From NCBI GenBank assembly GCA_017424575.1, contig JAFOYQ010000004.1:1-49349 (forward strand): a stretch of DNA of 49,349 nucleotides, written 5' to 3'. The translations under genes were made by a program, and so were the position numbers. Shown one piece after another: positions 16,986 through 24,682 of the stretch. The notes below the pieces were generated by a model that was not told where the DNA came from, made no database searches, and saw only the letters and a list, made by a program, of their open reading frames with translations. Position 1 is the stretch's first letter; each line of letters opens with the position of its first letter. The DNA comes from Muribaculaceae bacterium. Lineage in GTDB: Bacteria; Bacteroidota; Bacteroidia; Bacteroidales; Muribaculaceae.

Positions 16986-18266
16986 ATGACTCAAAAAAAA
17001 CGCATAGTAATTATTGGAGGAGGTTTTGGAGGACTTAATCTTATCAAAAACATTGATAAGAAAAAGTTTGATGTGATTTTAATTGACCGAAACAACTTTC
17101 ACAGTTTCCCTCCATTATTTTATCAAATCGCTTCATCAGGTCTTGACCCAGGCAGTATTTCATTCCCATTCCGTCGCGAGCTTCGTAAAGGGAAAGTAAA
17201 GGGAGCAAAATACAACATGGGGCAAGTAGAGACTATTGACTTTGCTAACAAAACGGTTACAACCCAATACGAGACTATCAACTATGACATCCTTGTCATT
17301 GCTGCTGGTACTACAAACAATTTCTTCGGCATTGAAGGTCTCAAAGAACAAGTTTACACACTAAAGAGTACCGGAGAAGCGCTCCGTTGTCGCAATGAGA
17401 TACTTTATCGTCTTGAAAAGGCATCATTAGCCAAAACAGCTGAAGAACGACGTAAAATTCTAAGTTTTACTATTATTGGAGGTGGTCCTACTGGGGTGGA
17501 AATTGCTGGCGCAATTGGCGAAATGAAACGATATGTTCTATCTCGTGAATATCCCGACATCTGCATTGACGATCTCAATGTAACAATTATCGAAGGCACC
17601 GACCGACTTCTTCGCACCATGAGTCCTCGTTCTTCAAAAGAAACGCTCGAATACCTCGGTCACCTTATGGTTGATGTTAAACTCGAAAAGACCATGAAGT
17701 CGTACGAAAACAACATCATTACATTTGCTGATGGAAGTGAATTATATAGCGAAATGGTAATATGGACTGCGGGGATTACTGGAGAGCCTTTCACTTTTGT
17801 AGGTGGTGAGCCAGAAATTACTCGTGGCAATCGCTTTGTTGTAAACGAATACAACCAAGTTGCAGGCGTTGAAGATGTTTATGCGATTGGCGACATTTCA
17901 TCACATAGCGACGAGCGATTCCCTTATGGATATCCTCAACTTGCACAAGTAGCAATTCAACAAGCGATTACATTGGCAAAAAACCTCAACAAAGGTGAAT
18001 TCAAGAAAACATTCAACTACAATGATAAAGGCACAATGGCAACAGTGGGACGAAATCGTGCTGTTTGCGACTTAAACAATATTCACCTTTATGGTCGCCC
18101 AGCATGGGCCGCTTGGATGTTTGTACACTTGATTTCAATCTTAGGTATGCGAAATAAAATATCCGTTTTAATTAACTGGATATGGGCATATTGCACTTAC
18201 AGCACATCGCTTAGATTACTTTTTAGCCCAACCAAATATCCACTAAAAAGCTCACAAAAAGAATAA
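16986..18266 (+). CDS. ndh: Type II NADH dehydrogenase-like NAD(P)/FAD oxidoreductase
   Basis: A 426-residue flavoprotein of the NDH-2 family, which passes electrons from NADH to quinone without pumping protons. The FAD fold is RIVIIGGGFGGLNLIKN near the N-terminus, the NADH fold is SFTIIGGGPTGVEIAGAIGE (about residues 160-180), and the second FAD motif is VEDVYAIGDIS. The C-terminus carries hydrophobic segments (WAAWMFVHLISILGM, VLINWIWAYC) suited to membrane attachment. The longer frame from 16854 is rejected because the promoter sits inside it; the ATG at 16986 gives the standard start MTQKKRIVIIGGG. Confidence 0.93.
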   Translation: MTQKKRIVIIGGGFGGLNLIKNIDKKKFDVILIDRNNFHSFPPLFYQIASSGLDPGSISFPFRRELRKGKVKGAKYNMGQVETIDFANKTVTTQYETINYDILVIAAGTTNNFFGIEGLKEQVYTLKSTGEALRCRNEILYRLEKASLAKTAEERRKILSFTIIGGGPTGVEIAGAIGEMKRYVLSREYPDICIDDLNVTIIEGTDRLLRTMSPRSSKETLEYLGHLMVDVKLEKTMKSYENNIITFADGSELYSEMVIWTAGITGEPFTFVGGEPEITRGNRFVVNEYNQVAGVEDVYAIGDISSHSDERFPYGYPQLAQVAIQQAITLAKNLNKGEFKKTFNYNDKGTMATVGRNRAVCDLNNIHLYGRPAWAAWMFVHLISILGMRNKISVLINWIWAYCTYSTSLRLLFSPTKYPLKSSQKE

Positions 18267-18285
18267 ATTACAATTCATGATATAC

Positions 18286-18323
18286 CCTGTGCCAAGATTT
18301 TAAATTTTGGCACAGGTTGTTTT
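18286..18323 (+). terminator. Intrinsic terminator of the NDH-2 gene
   Basis: CCTGTGCCAA (18286-18295) pairs with TTGGCACAGG (18307-18316), an 11-nt AT loop lies between, and TTGTTTTAT follows. Confidence 0.85.
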
Positions 18324-18368
18324 ATACCATTTTTTATCTACAAAAAGTATTAACAATTTACTTTTTAA

Positions 18369-18400
18369 TTGTGAACTTTCAACTCTTTGTAGTATCTTTG
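18369..18400 (+). promoter_or_regulatory. Promoter of the threonylcarbamoyl-AMP synthase operon
   Basis: TTG at 18369-18371, a 21-bp spacer and TATCTTTG at 18393-18400, with a leader of about 40 nt to the ATG at 18445. It serves three overlapping genes. Confidence 0.65.
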
Positions 18401-18444
18401 CACTATAAACGTATTTAGGATAACAAACAATAAAAGACAAAACA

Positions 18445-19023
18445 ATGGATAAATCGCTAATTGATGAGGAAATCAAAAAAGCGTGCGAAGTGATGCGCAA
18501 TGGGGGCATCATTCTATATCCTACTGATACCGTTTGGGGCATCGGTTGCGATGCAACAAACAGCAAAGCCGTTGCTCGAATTTTTGAACTAAAACAACGT
18601 ATCGACAGCAAAGCCCTTATTGTTTTATTATCCAACGAGAATCATCTCCAACAATATGTTGATGATGTTCCCGACATTGCTTATGAACTAATTGAGGCAA
18701 CAGTCAAACCACTCACAATTGTATTTGATCGTGGACGCAATATGTGTAAAGAGCTTTACGCGCCCGATGGGAGTGTAGGCATACGCATCACTCGCGAAGA
18801 ATTTTCCAATAGATTGTGTTATAAATATCGCAAACCAATAGTTTCGACCTCAGCCAATATAAGTGGGTCCCCTACTCCTATTACATTTAGCCAAATAAGC
18901 AATGAGATTATAGATGGCGTTGATTATGTTGTTAACTATCGTCGCGACGATAATGGCAACCATCAACCCTCGAGTGTGATAAAATTAAGTGGAAATGGAG
19001 TCATTAAAATATTGAGGAATTGA
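18445..19023 (+). CDS. L-threonylcarbamoyladenylate synthase (TsaC/YrdC/Sua5 family)
   Basis: A 192-residue protein that makes threonylcarbamoyl-AMP for the t6A37 modification of ANN-decoding tRNAs. GGIILYPTDTVWGIGCDATN, the RIFELKQR basic block, PLTIVFDR and the KPIVSTSANISGSPTP block are the family signatures. It is the short form without the C-terminal Sua5 domain. The stop codon overlaps the start of the next gene (TTGA). Promoter and leader are described separately. Confidence 0.93.
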   Translation: MDKSLIDEEIKKACEVMRNGGIILYPTDTVWGIGCDATNSKAVARIFELKQRIDSKALIVLLSNENHLQQYVDDVPDIAYELIEATVKPLTIVFDRGRNMCKELYAPDGSVGIRITREEFSNRLCYKYRKPIVSTSANISGSPTPITFSQISNEIIDGVDYVVNYRRDDNGNHQPSSVIKLSGNGVIKILRN

Positions 19024-20438
19024 TAAGCGAAAGACTACAACGATTTAAGTATATATTTAGCGACTACATTGCAACCAATGTGGCCTGGGTATTATTTAAT
19101 ATCGTTCGCTTTTACTTCCTCGACACTAATCGACTTGAATACGGCTCGTTGACCTCATTCCTTACGGCTAAACAGTTAGTATTAGGACAAATTTTCTTGC
19201 CATTACTAATGTTGTGTATCTTCTATCTTTCAGGATACTATAACAAAGTTTTTCTAAAATCTCGACTTCAAGAAATTGTTAGTACATTCTGCACATCTTT
19301 TATAGGGATGCTTGTAATTTACTTTATCGTCATCATCAACGATAATGTTCCTGACAGGCTTCATAGTTACGAATTGATGGCGATACTATTAGGGATAATG
19401 TTTTTTGTTGTCTATTCATTTCGATTCTGCATCACCCAAATTGCAACACGCAATATACATCGCAGAATATGGAATTTCAATACACTTATCATTGGCACAT
19501 CTCAGGCAGCAGTAAAACTTGAAGAGAAACTTCGTACATCAAAAAAATCGATGGGTTTTAACATCATAGGATATGTAGAACCTTGCGCCGAACATAATAC
19601 AAGAAAATTAAACTTGCCAGTATATCCCCTTGACGATTTAGGCAAATTATGCGAAAATCTTGACATTAAAAACCTGATTATCATTCCTCACCGCAACGGT
19701 ATGAATGCAACGATGAATCTAATTAATCGTCTATTTTCGTTAGATTTACCAATGTACATATCACCCGACTTATATCACCTACTAACAACTAAGGCTCGAG
19801 TGTCAAATGTTGTTGGCGAACCATTGGTTGATATTTCCAAGGCAGACATGAGCGAAAGCACAATTAATATCAAACGTGTTAGCGATATCATCGTTTCTAT
19901 ATTCGTGCTTATACTCATTTCTCCACTATTATTAACTCTTGCAATTTTGATTAAATTAGATTCAAAGGGGCCTATTATTTACAAACAGACACGCATAGGT
20001 TATCACAAAAAACCATTTAACATCTATAAATTCCGCTCAATGAAAGTCGATGCCGAAGCAAATGGCCCAACACTTTCTTCACTCGACGACCCTCGAATCA
20101 CTAAGTTGGGAAAAGTCTTGCGTAAATATCGTCTTGATGAGCTTCCTCAATTTTGGAATGTAGTAAAAGGTGATATGTCACTTGTTGGACCTCGCCCTGA
20201 ACGCGAATTTTATATCAAACAAATCATAACCAAAGCCCCCTATTACTCACTTATTCACCAAGTGCGTCCTGGTATCACGTCATGGGGTATGGTAAAATTT
20301 GGATATGCTTCAAATGTTGATGAAATGATTAGTCGTTTACGATATGATCTTTTGTATATCGAAAACGTATCATTTGCCGTCGATTTAAAAATATTATTCT
20401 ACACTATTAATACAGTACTTACAGGAAAAGGCGTATGA
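19020..20438 (+). CDS. Polyprenyl-phosphate sugar-1-phosphate transferase (WbaP/WcaJ-like)
   Basis: A 472-residue membrane enzyme that starts exopolysaccharide or O-antigen units by moving a sugar-1-phosphate onto undecaprenyl phosphate. Four to five helices lie in residues 1-130, then a Rossmann-like CoA-binding-type domain (FNTLIIGTSQAAVKLEEKL), and the catalytic bacterial sugar transferase domain from about residue 283 (KPFNIYKFRSMKVDAE, LRKYRLDELPQFWNVVKGD, MSLVGPRPER). The start is a TTG at 19020 that overlaps the preceding stop codon. No usable ATG exists before the first helices are passed, so translational coupling is likely. It overlaps the ClC gene by 4 bp (ATGA). Confidence 0.92.
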   Translation: MISERLQRFKYIFSDYIATNVAWVLFNIVRFYFLDTNRLEYGSLTSFLTAKQLVLGQIFLPLLMLCIFYLSGYYNKVFLKSRLQEIVSTFCTSFIGMLVIYFIVIINDNVPDRLHSYELMAILLGIMFFVVYSFRFCITQIATRNIHRRIWNFNTLIIGTSQAAVKLEEKLRTSKKSMGFNIIGYVEPCAEHNTRKLNLPVYPLDDLGKLCENLDIKNLIIIPHRNGMNATMNLINRLFSLDLPMYISPDLYHLLTTKARVSNVVGEPLVDISKADMSESTINIKRVSDIIVSIFVLILISPLLLTLAILIKLDSKGPIIYKQTRIGYHKKPFNIYKFRSMKVDAEANGPTLSSLDDPRITKLGKVLRKYRLDELPQFWNVVKGDMSLVGPRPEREFYIKQIITKAPYYSLIHQVRPGITSWGMVKFGYASNVDEMISRLRYDLLYIENVSFAVDLKILFYTINTVLTGKGV

Positions 20439-22240
20439 TAAGTGCCAATTTTGAAAAGTTAAAAGGAATATTAAACGACAAGTTTATGCAACTTGTGATG
20501 TGGCGTGAACGCCACATTAATGAGCGCACATTTGTCATTTTTCTTGCATTAGTAGTGGGAGTGTTGTGTGGATGCGCAGCCTTATTACTAAAAATGCTAA
20601 TCCACTTCTTTTCAAATCTTGTTACTTCTCACATCGAGGTTTCAGAGGGCAACTATCTTTATATTATATACCCTGTAGTAGGCATTATCTTAGCAAGTTT
20701 ATATGTGAGATATGTAGTAAAAGACAACATTTCTCATGGGGTAACACGAGTATTACACTCTATCTCTCAAAACAAAAGCCGACTCAAACGCCACAATATA
20801 TACTCCTCAATTATTGCCAGTTCAGTAACTATAGGATTTGGTGGTTCGGTCGGAGCCGAAGGTCCTATTGTATACACAGGGGCAGCTATAGGTTCAAACC
20901 TCGGTCAAACCTTCCGACTTTCGCCTCGAATTTTAATGATATTAGTAGGGTGTGGAGCCGCTGCAGGTATTGCTGGTATCTTCAAAGCGCCTATTGCTGG
21001 TATGCTTTTTACTATCGAGGTGTTAATGCTAGATCTCACTACAGTATCAATTATGCCTCTACTCATTGCCTCTATCACAAGCGCAACAATGGCATATGTG
21101 TTTACTGGATATGACTTTGAGTTCTTTTTTGTGCAAAGCGAATCATTCGTAACTAACCGCATTCCATTTGTAATACTATTAGGCATATTCTGTGGTTTAT
21201 CATCATTATATTTCACTCGTGTGATGAATATGATGGAAAATGTATTCAAAAAGATTAGCACTCCATGGAAGAAGACTTTGTTTGGTGGTATTATTCTCGC
21301 TGGATTAATATACCTTTTCCCTCCACTATTTGGAGAAGGATATTCTTCAATCATCAATCTTCTTGGAGGAGACCCATCAACAATTGCAAATGGTAGTATT
21401 TTCTACGGAGACAAAGATGATGTGTGGTTTATTACATTATTCATTGGACTAATTATTCTCACAAAAGTATTTGCCACATCGGCCACAAATGGTGGTGGTG
21501 GTGTAGGTGGAACTTTTGCACCATCTCTATATGTAGGATGTATGTCGGGGTTCTTCTTCGCATTCCTTCTCAATCACTTATTTGGCTTAGACCTTTCAAT
21601 CAAAAACTTTGCATTAATGGGAATGGCCGGTGTAATGTCGGGGGTAATGCACGCACCACTTATGGCAATCTTCCTCACAGCCGAACTCACTGGTGGATAC
21701 GATCTATTCCTTCCCCTACTTATTGTTTCAACTATATCTTATGGTACTATAAAAATATTTGAGCCATATAGCATTTATACTATGCGTCTTGCTCAACGAG
21801 GCGAACTCTTGACTCACCATAAAGATAAAGCAGTGCTAACCCTGCTTAAAATGGACAGTGTAATAGAAAAAGATTTTGCCACTGTTCGTCCTGAAATGAG
21901 TCTTAAGGAGATGGTTGATGTAATCTCTAAATCAAATCGCAATTTATTCCCAGTTATCAATGAGCAAAACGAACTACTCGGAATTGTACTCCTTGATGAG
22001 ATTCGCAACATTATGTTCCGTCCCGACTTGTATCGCAAAATGTATGTACGTCGCTTTATGAGCATGCCTCCTGCTCGTGTTGAAGTAGGTGACAGCATGG
22101 AAAATGTGATGAAAACATTTGACCGCACAGGTGCATGGAATCTACCTGTAGTTGAAAATGGCAAATATGTAGGATTTGTATCTAAATCCAAAATTTTCAA
22201 CTCTTATCGTCGCGTTCTTCGCCATTATTCTGAAGATTAA
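20435..22240 (+). CDS. ClC-family chloride channel/antiporter with CBS domains
   Basis: A 601-residue membrane protein. The ClC core spans about residues 30-440 with the gating-glutamate motif GAEGP (Glu142), GIFKAPIAGMLFTIE and GGGVGGTFAPSLYVG. Two CBS domains follow (about 470-600), probable ligand sensors. The residue after Glu195 is Val196, where the proton-transferring glutamate of the E. coli H+/Cl- antiporter lies after alignment, so channel-like or altered coupling is possible. No GSGIP motif is present. It is the last gene of an operon of three with 4-bp overlaps. The next gene, 108 bp downstream, has its own regulatory region. Confidence 0.94.
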   Translation: MISANFEKLKGILNDKFMQLVMWRERHINERTFVIFLALVVGVLCGCAALLLKMLIHFFSNLVTSHIEVSEGNYLYIIYPVVGIILASLYVRYVVKDNISHGVTRVLHSISQNKSRLKRHNIYSSIIASSVTIGFGGSVGAEGPIVYTGAAIGSNLGQTFRLSPRILMILVGCGAAAGIAGIFKAPIAGMLFTIEVLMLDLTTVSIMPLLIASITSATMAYVFTGYDFEFFFVQSESFVTNRIPFVILLGIFCGLSSLYFTRVMNMMENVFKKISTPWKKTLFGGIILAGLIYLFPPLFGEGYSSIINLLGGDPSTIANGSIFYGDKDDVWFITLFIGLIILTKVFATSATNGGGGVGGTFAPSLYVGCMSGFFFAFLLNHLFGLDLSIKNFALMGMAGVMSGVMHAPLMAIFLTAELTGGYDLFLPLLIVSTISYGTIKIFEPYSIYTMRLAQRGELLTHHKDKAVLTLLKMDSVIEKDFATVRPEMSLKEMVDVISKSNRNLFPVINEQNELLGIVLLDEIRNIMFRPDLYRKMYVRRFMSMPPARVEVGDSMENVMKTFDRTGAWNLPVVENGKYVGFVSKSKIFNSYRRVLRHYSED

Positions 22241-22274
22241 TCTATTTTTCATCTTTTTCTAAAAAAATATAAGG

Positions 22275-22310
22275 GGTTGTGCAACCTTTTATTGAGTCGT
22301 TGCATCTAAT
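22275..22310 (+). promoter_or_regulatory. Candidate ECF-sigma promoter of the DUF6249 cassette
   Basis: GGTTGTGCAACC at 22275-22286 is an inverted repeat (GGTTG/CAACC) and contains the AAC typical of ECF -35 boxes. CGTTGCATCTAAT follows at 22298-22310, resembling an ECF -10 box. No TAnnTTTG box is found before this gene, unlike most transcription units in the window. Autoregulation by the ECF factor two genes downstream is inferred. Confidence 0.45.
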
Positions 22311-22348
22311 GAGAAAATAATTATTCTTAATAATAAAAAACATCAAAC

Positions 22349-22966
22349 ATGAAACGCTTAGCTTATTTCTTAACAATTGTAATTATTGCTAATATTTTCT
22401 TCTCAAGTTGTCAACGCAAAGCAATAACTCAAGAGGAAATTAATGAATTTAGCCAAAAGATTAATACCGAACTAGCAGAGTTAAATAAAAATGCAAAAGA
22501 TTCAATAACTACAGCAATTCCAGATTCATCATCATCAGATTCTGTCGTAATAATAACTCCTGATGAATCTGCAAAAATTGCAAATATATCTATTCATCAA
22601 TCAAATAACGATGCTGGATTTTGGATCGTTCTTATTGTATTTATTGCATTTGTAATACCATTTGCAAGTTTAGTTCTTATCATTTTCTTTGCATTAAGAG
22701 CAATAACATCACGCCAACGTGAGCGCAACAAGCTAATCGAAATTGCCATAAAAAGCAATTATCCTCTACCTGACAATTTCTTTTCTAATCCTCAAATATC
22801 ACGCACACGTTTACAATCGGCACTTGTATGGTTGGCTTGTGGCATTGGAACGATCGCATTCTTTCTCGTTATTTTTGACGACGCTCTATATGCAATTGGC
22901 ATAATTCCTTTACTAATTGGCATCGCAAAACTCATCACATATTTTGTAGAGGACCGCAAAAACTAA
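22349..22966 (+). CDS. DUF6249-like lipoprotein with membrane segments
   Basis: A 205-residue protein. The N-terminus MKRLAYFLTIVIIANIFFSSC ends in a lipobox-like Cys. A Ser/Asp-rich linker (about residues 30-85) is followed by a hydrophobic stretch (FWIVLIVFIAFVIPFASLVL), a basic cytoplasmic-like loop (RAITSRQRERNKLIEIAIKS, rewritten here up to 20 residues) and two further hydrophobic segments near the C-terminus. The architecture matches the DUF6249 family, which in Bacteroidales often precedes an ECF sigma gene. It could be the membrane sensor or anti-sigma partner; that is inference from context. Confidence 0.7.
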   Translation: MKRLAYFLTIVIIANIFFSSCQRKAITQEEINEFSQKINTELAELNKNAKDSITTAIPDSSSSDSVVIITPDESAKIANISIHQSNNDAGFWIVLIVFIAFVIPFASLVLIIFFALRAITSRQRERNKLIEIAIKSNYPLPDNFFSNPQISRTRLQSALVWLACGIGTIAFFLVIFDDALYAIGIIPLLIGIAKLITYFVEDRKN

Positions 22967-23006
22967 TCTTGTCAAATTAGCCATTGATAATATTTAATAT
23001 TTTCTA

Positions 23007-23540
23007 ATGCTTAATCGAATTGACGAACTGAAACTTATTGCCCAATGCATTGCCTATGATAACCGGGATGCTTTTGGGCAACTTGTTACAGCTTATGAGC
23101 AAGGTCTTCGCCGTTTTTTGTACAATCTATGTGAAGATGAAGCATTAACCGACGATTTAGCCCAAGACACTTTCTTAAAAGCATATCTTGCTATACGTTC
23201 ATTTCAAGGAATTAGCCGATTCAAAACGTGGTTATATCGCATTGGGTACAACGAATACCTATCATATCGTAGAAGTCAACGCCCTACAATAGACGAATTC
23301 TCCTCCATTAAAGAGTGTGATAATCCATCATTAATAACAGATGCACAGCTAACGGTTGAACAGTGTTTAACACAACTATCAGAAATAGAACGTACCATTG
23401 TAATACTTTTTTACCTTGAGGATATGCCAATTAAAAAGATTGTCGAAATCACAGGGATTCCTAATGGGACGGTAAAATCACATCTTTACCGAGCAAAATC
23501 ACGAATGAAACAATTTTTAGTGAATGATTCAAAAATATAA
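23007..23540 (+). CDS. RNA polymerase ECF sigma factor
   Basis: A 177-residue sigma-70 family factor of the extracytoplasmic-function group. Region 2 lies at residues about 15-85 (ALTDDLAQDTFLKAYLAIRS for binding core polymerase and RFKTWLYRIGYNEYLSYRR for melting and -10 recognition). Region 4 lies at about 115-170 (LSEIERTIVILFYLEDMPIK and GIPNGTVKSHLYRAKSRMK). Region 3 is absent, as usual for ECF factors. It lies between a DUF6249-like lipoprotein and a small membrane protein, both likely functional partners. Confidence 0.93.
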   Translation: MLNRIDELKLIAQCIAYDNRDAFGQLVTAYEQGLRRFLYNLCEDEALTDDLAQDTFLKAYLAIRSFQGISRFKTWLYRIGYNEYLSYRRSQRPTIDEFSSIKECDNPSLITDAQLTVEQCLTQLSEIERTIVILFYLEDMPIKKIVEITGIPNGTVKSHLYRAKSRMKQFLVNDSKI

Positions 23541-23551
23541 TCTTCATCGTT

Positions 23552-23878
23552 ATGAATACAAAAAAATACGAAAACGATCAAATACGCAGACTTCTTGACA
23601 AGAACCTACCTCAAGCTCCCCAAAATGAGTGGTTCATCAGAAAAACTATAAATCGGCTTCCCGACAAAAATAGAAGTACGATCTCAATCATAGAACATAC
23701 TAGCTATATTATAGCACTCATAATTGTTCTAATTTTTGACTGCGTTATTGGTTATAATATTGTAAAGACAGGATTAATTACAATTAACAATATATTTTGT
23801 ATTTTTTCCCTAAATATCTTTTTGCTTGCAATTATTATTGCAGTACTTAAACCCTATTTCAGAAATGAATTTGACTAA
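23552..23878 (+). CDS. Small membrane protein downstream of ECF sigma (DUF5056-like)
   Basis: A 108-residue protein. The polar N-terminus (about 1-45, DQIRRLLDKNLPQAPQNEWF and FIRKTINRLPDK) precedes two membrane helices (SYIIALIIVLIFDCVIGYNI and IFCIFSLNIFLLAIIIAVL). Gene order after an ECF factor, an 11-bp gap and the cytosolic N-terminus suggest an anti-sigma-like role; the sequence resembles the DUF5056 group found in this position in Bacteroides. No zinc-binding HxxxCxxC motif is present, so it is not a classic ZAS anti-sigma factor. Confidence 0.65.
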   Translation: MNTKKYENDQIRRLLDKNLPQAPQNEWFIRKTINRLPDKNRSTISIIEHTSYIIALIIVLIFDCVIGYNIVKTGLITINNIFCIFSLNIFLLAIIIAVLKPYFRNEFD

Positions 23879-23884
23879 ATACAA

Positions 23885-23914
23885 AAAAAATGAAGCTTAA
23901 TAGCCTCATTTTTT
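23885..23914. terminator. Bidirectional terminator between the ECF cassette and the TonB gene
   Basis: AAAAAATGA (23885-23893) pairs with TCATTTTTT (23906-23914), with a mismatch and two more G-C pairs inside. A/T runs on both sides can serve both convergent transcripts. Confidence 0.7.
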
Positions 23915-23933
23915 CTTTATACTTTTGTCTACA

Positions 23934-24368
23934 CTATAATCTAAATGGAATTGTTAATACACACGACACTGGTACTGGCTGCTCCCCTATTGTTCCTGCC
24001 ATCCATCGTGGCATCTCTTGAATGATGCGCACGGCTTCTCTGTCAAGCGACTCTTCTACGCCTTTTATCACCGAGATTGCATTTATTGTGCCATCGGGAT
24101 ACACCACAAAACTACACACCACACGACCTTGCACCTTATTATTATATGCCTCAACTGGATAACGACGGGTTTCATTTATAAACTTCATCATCGCACGATC
24201 TCCTCCAGGAAACTGTGGAACCACGTCAACGTATCCTGAGTCGTAAATGGTAATTTCACAACTTTTGCGTCCTTCCTTTCCAGTATAAACCTTGTGGATT
24301 TGCGATTGAGCATAGAAAGCGCTGAGAACCAATGCCATTAATAATATGCACTTATTTGCTATTTGCAT
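23934..24368 (-). CDS. TonB C-terminal domain protein (energy transducer TonB type)
   Basis: A 144-residue exported protein. The N-terminal 21 residues (ending SAFYAQSQ) look like a cleavable signal peptide more than the uncleaved anchor of classic TonB. The rest is a TonB_C domain: PQFPGGDRAMMKFINETRRY, VQGRVVCSFVVYPDGTI, and REAVRIIQEMPRWMAGTIGE followed by PVPVSCVLTIPFRL. It lacks the Pro-rich periplasm-spanning arm, so it is a short stand-alone version, common in Bacteroidetes. A TATATTTG -7 box and a Fur-like palindrome lie upstream, which fits iron-linked control. Confidence 0.85.
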   Translation of the reverse strand: MQIANKCILLMALVLSAFYAQSQIHKVYTGKEGRKSCEITIYDSGYVDVVPQFPGGDRAMMKFINETRRYPVEAYNNKVQGRVVCSFVVYPDGTINAISVIKGVEESLDREAVRIIQEMPRWMAGTIGEQPVPVSCVLTIPFRL

Positions 24369-24419
24369 CTATTGTATTGATGTATTGATAGTTAATAATT
24401 GGTATTACTTATTCCAGTG

Positions 24420-24427
24420 CAAATATA
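24420..24427 (-). promoter_or_regulatory. -7 box of the TonB-domain gene
   Basis: The minus strand reads TATATTTG, a full TAnnTTTG match, with a leader of about 45 nt to the ATG at 24368. Confidence 0.55.
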
Positions 24428-24682
24428 AAATGATATTTTCTATTCTACAAAACTATATAATCAATTTTGAGAATGATTATCAATGTTTTATGTTTATTTA
24501 CTATTGTAGATAAATGTAAAAAAAATCCAATAATTAGAAATAAACACTCCAAAATGAGGTAAAATTGTAAAAAAATTAATAATTTGGCACTAAATTTATA
24601 CGAATTTTAAGTTTTAGATTATAATACAACGCTATTTCATTACGTTATTTATTAGTGTAATATTATACCTAATCGAATTTAG
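24428..24682. other. Intergenic region between the TonB gene and porQ
   Basis: With the adjoining leader, 314 bp lack a gene (24369-24682). Apart from the -7 box for the TonB gene and the Fur-like palindrome, the sequence is A/T-rich. TTTG at 24583-24586 and TAAGTTTT at 24608-24615 (21 bp apart, one base off consensus) could be the porQ promoter. Nothing else is seen. Confidence 0.5.
24467..24483. promoter_or_regulatory. Fur-box-like palindrome
   Basis: TTGAGAATGATTATCAA is a near-perfect palindrome (TTGAnAATnATTnTCAA). Its 15-bp core TGAGAATGATTATCA differs from the Fur 7-1-7 consensus TGATAATNATTATCA at one position. It lies about 40 bp upstream of the -7 box of the TonB gene and 200 bp before porQ. 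Confidence 0.6.

Noticed and set aside
20566..21114. 182-codon frame inside the ClC gene
   Set aside because: It is an out-of-frame shadow of a clearly conserved ClC coding region.
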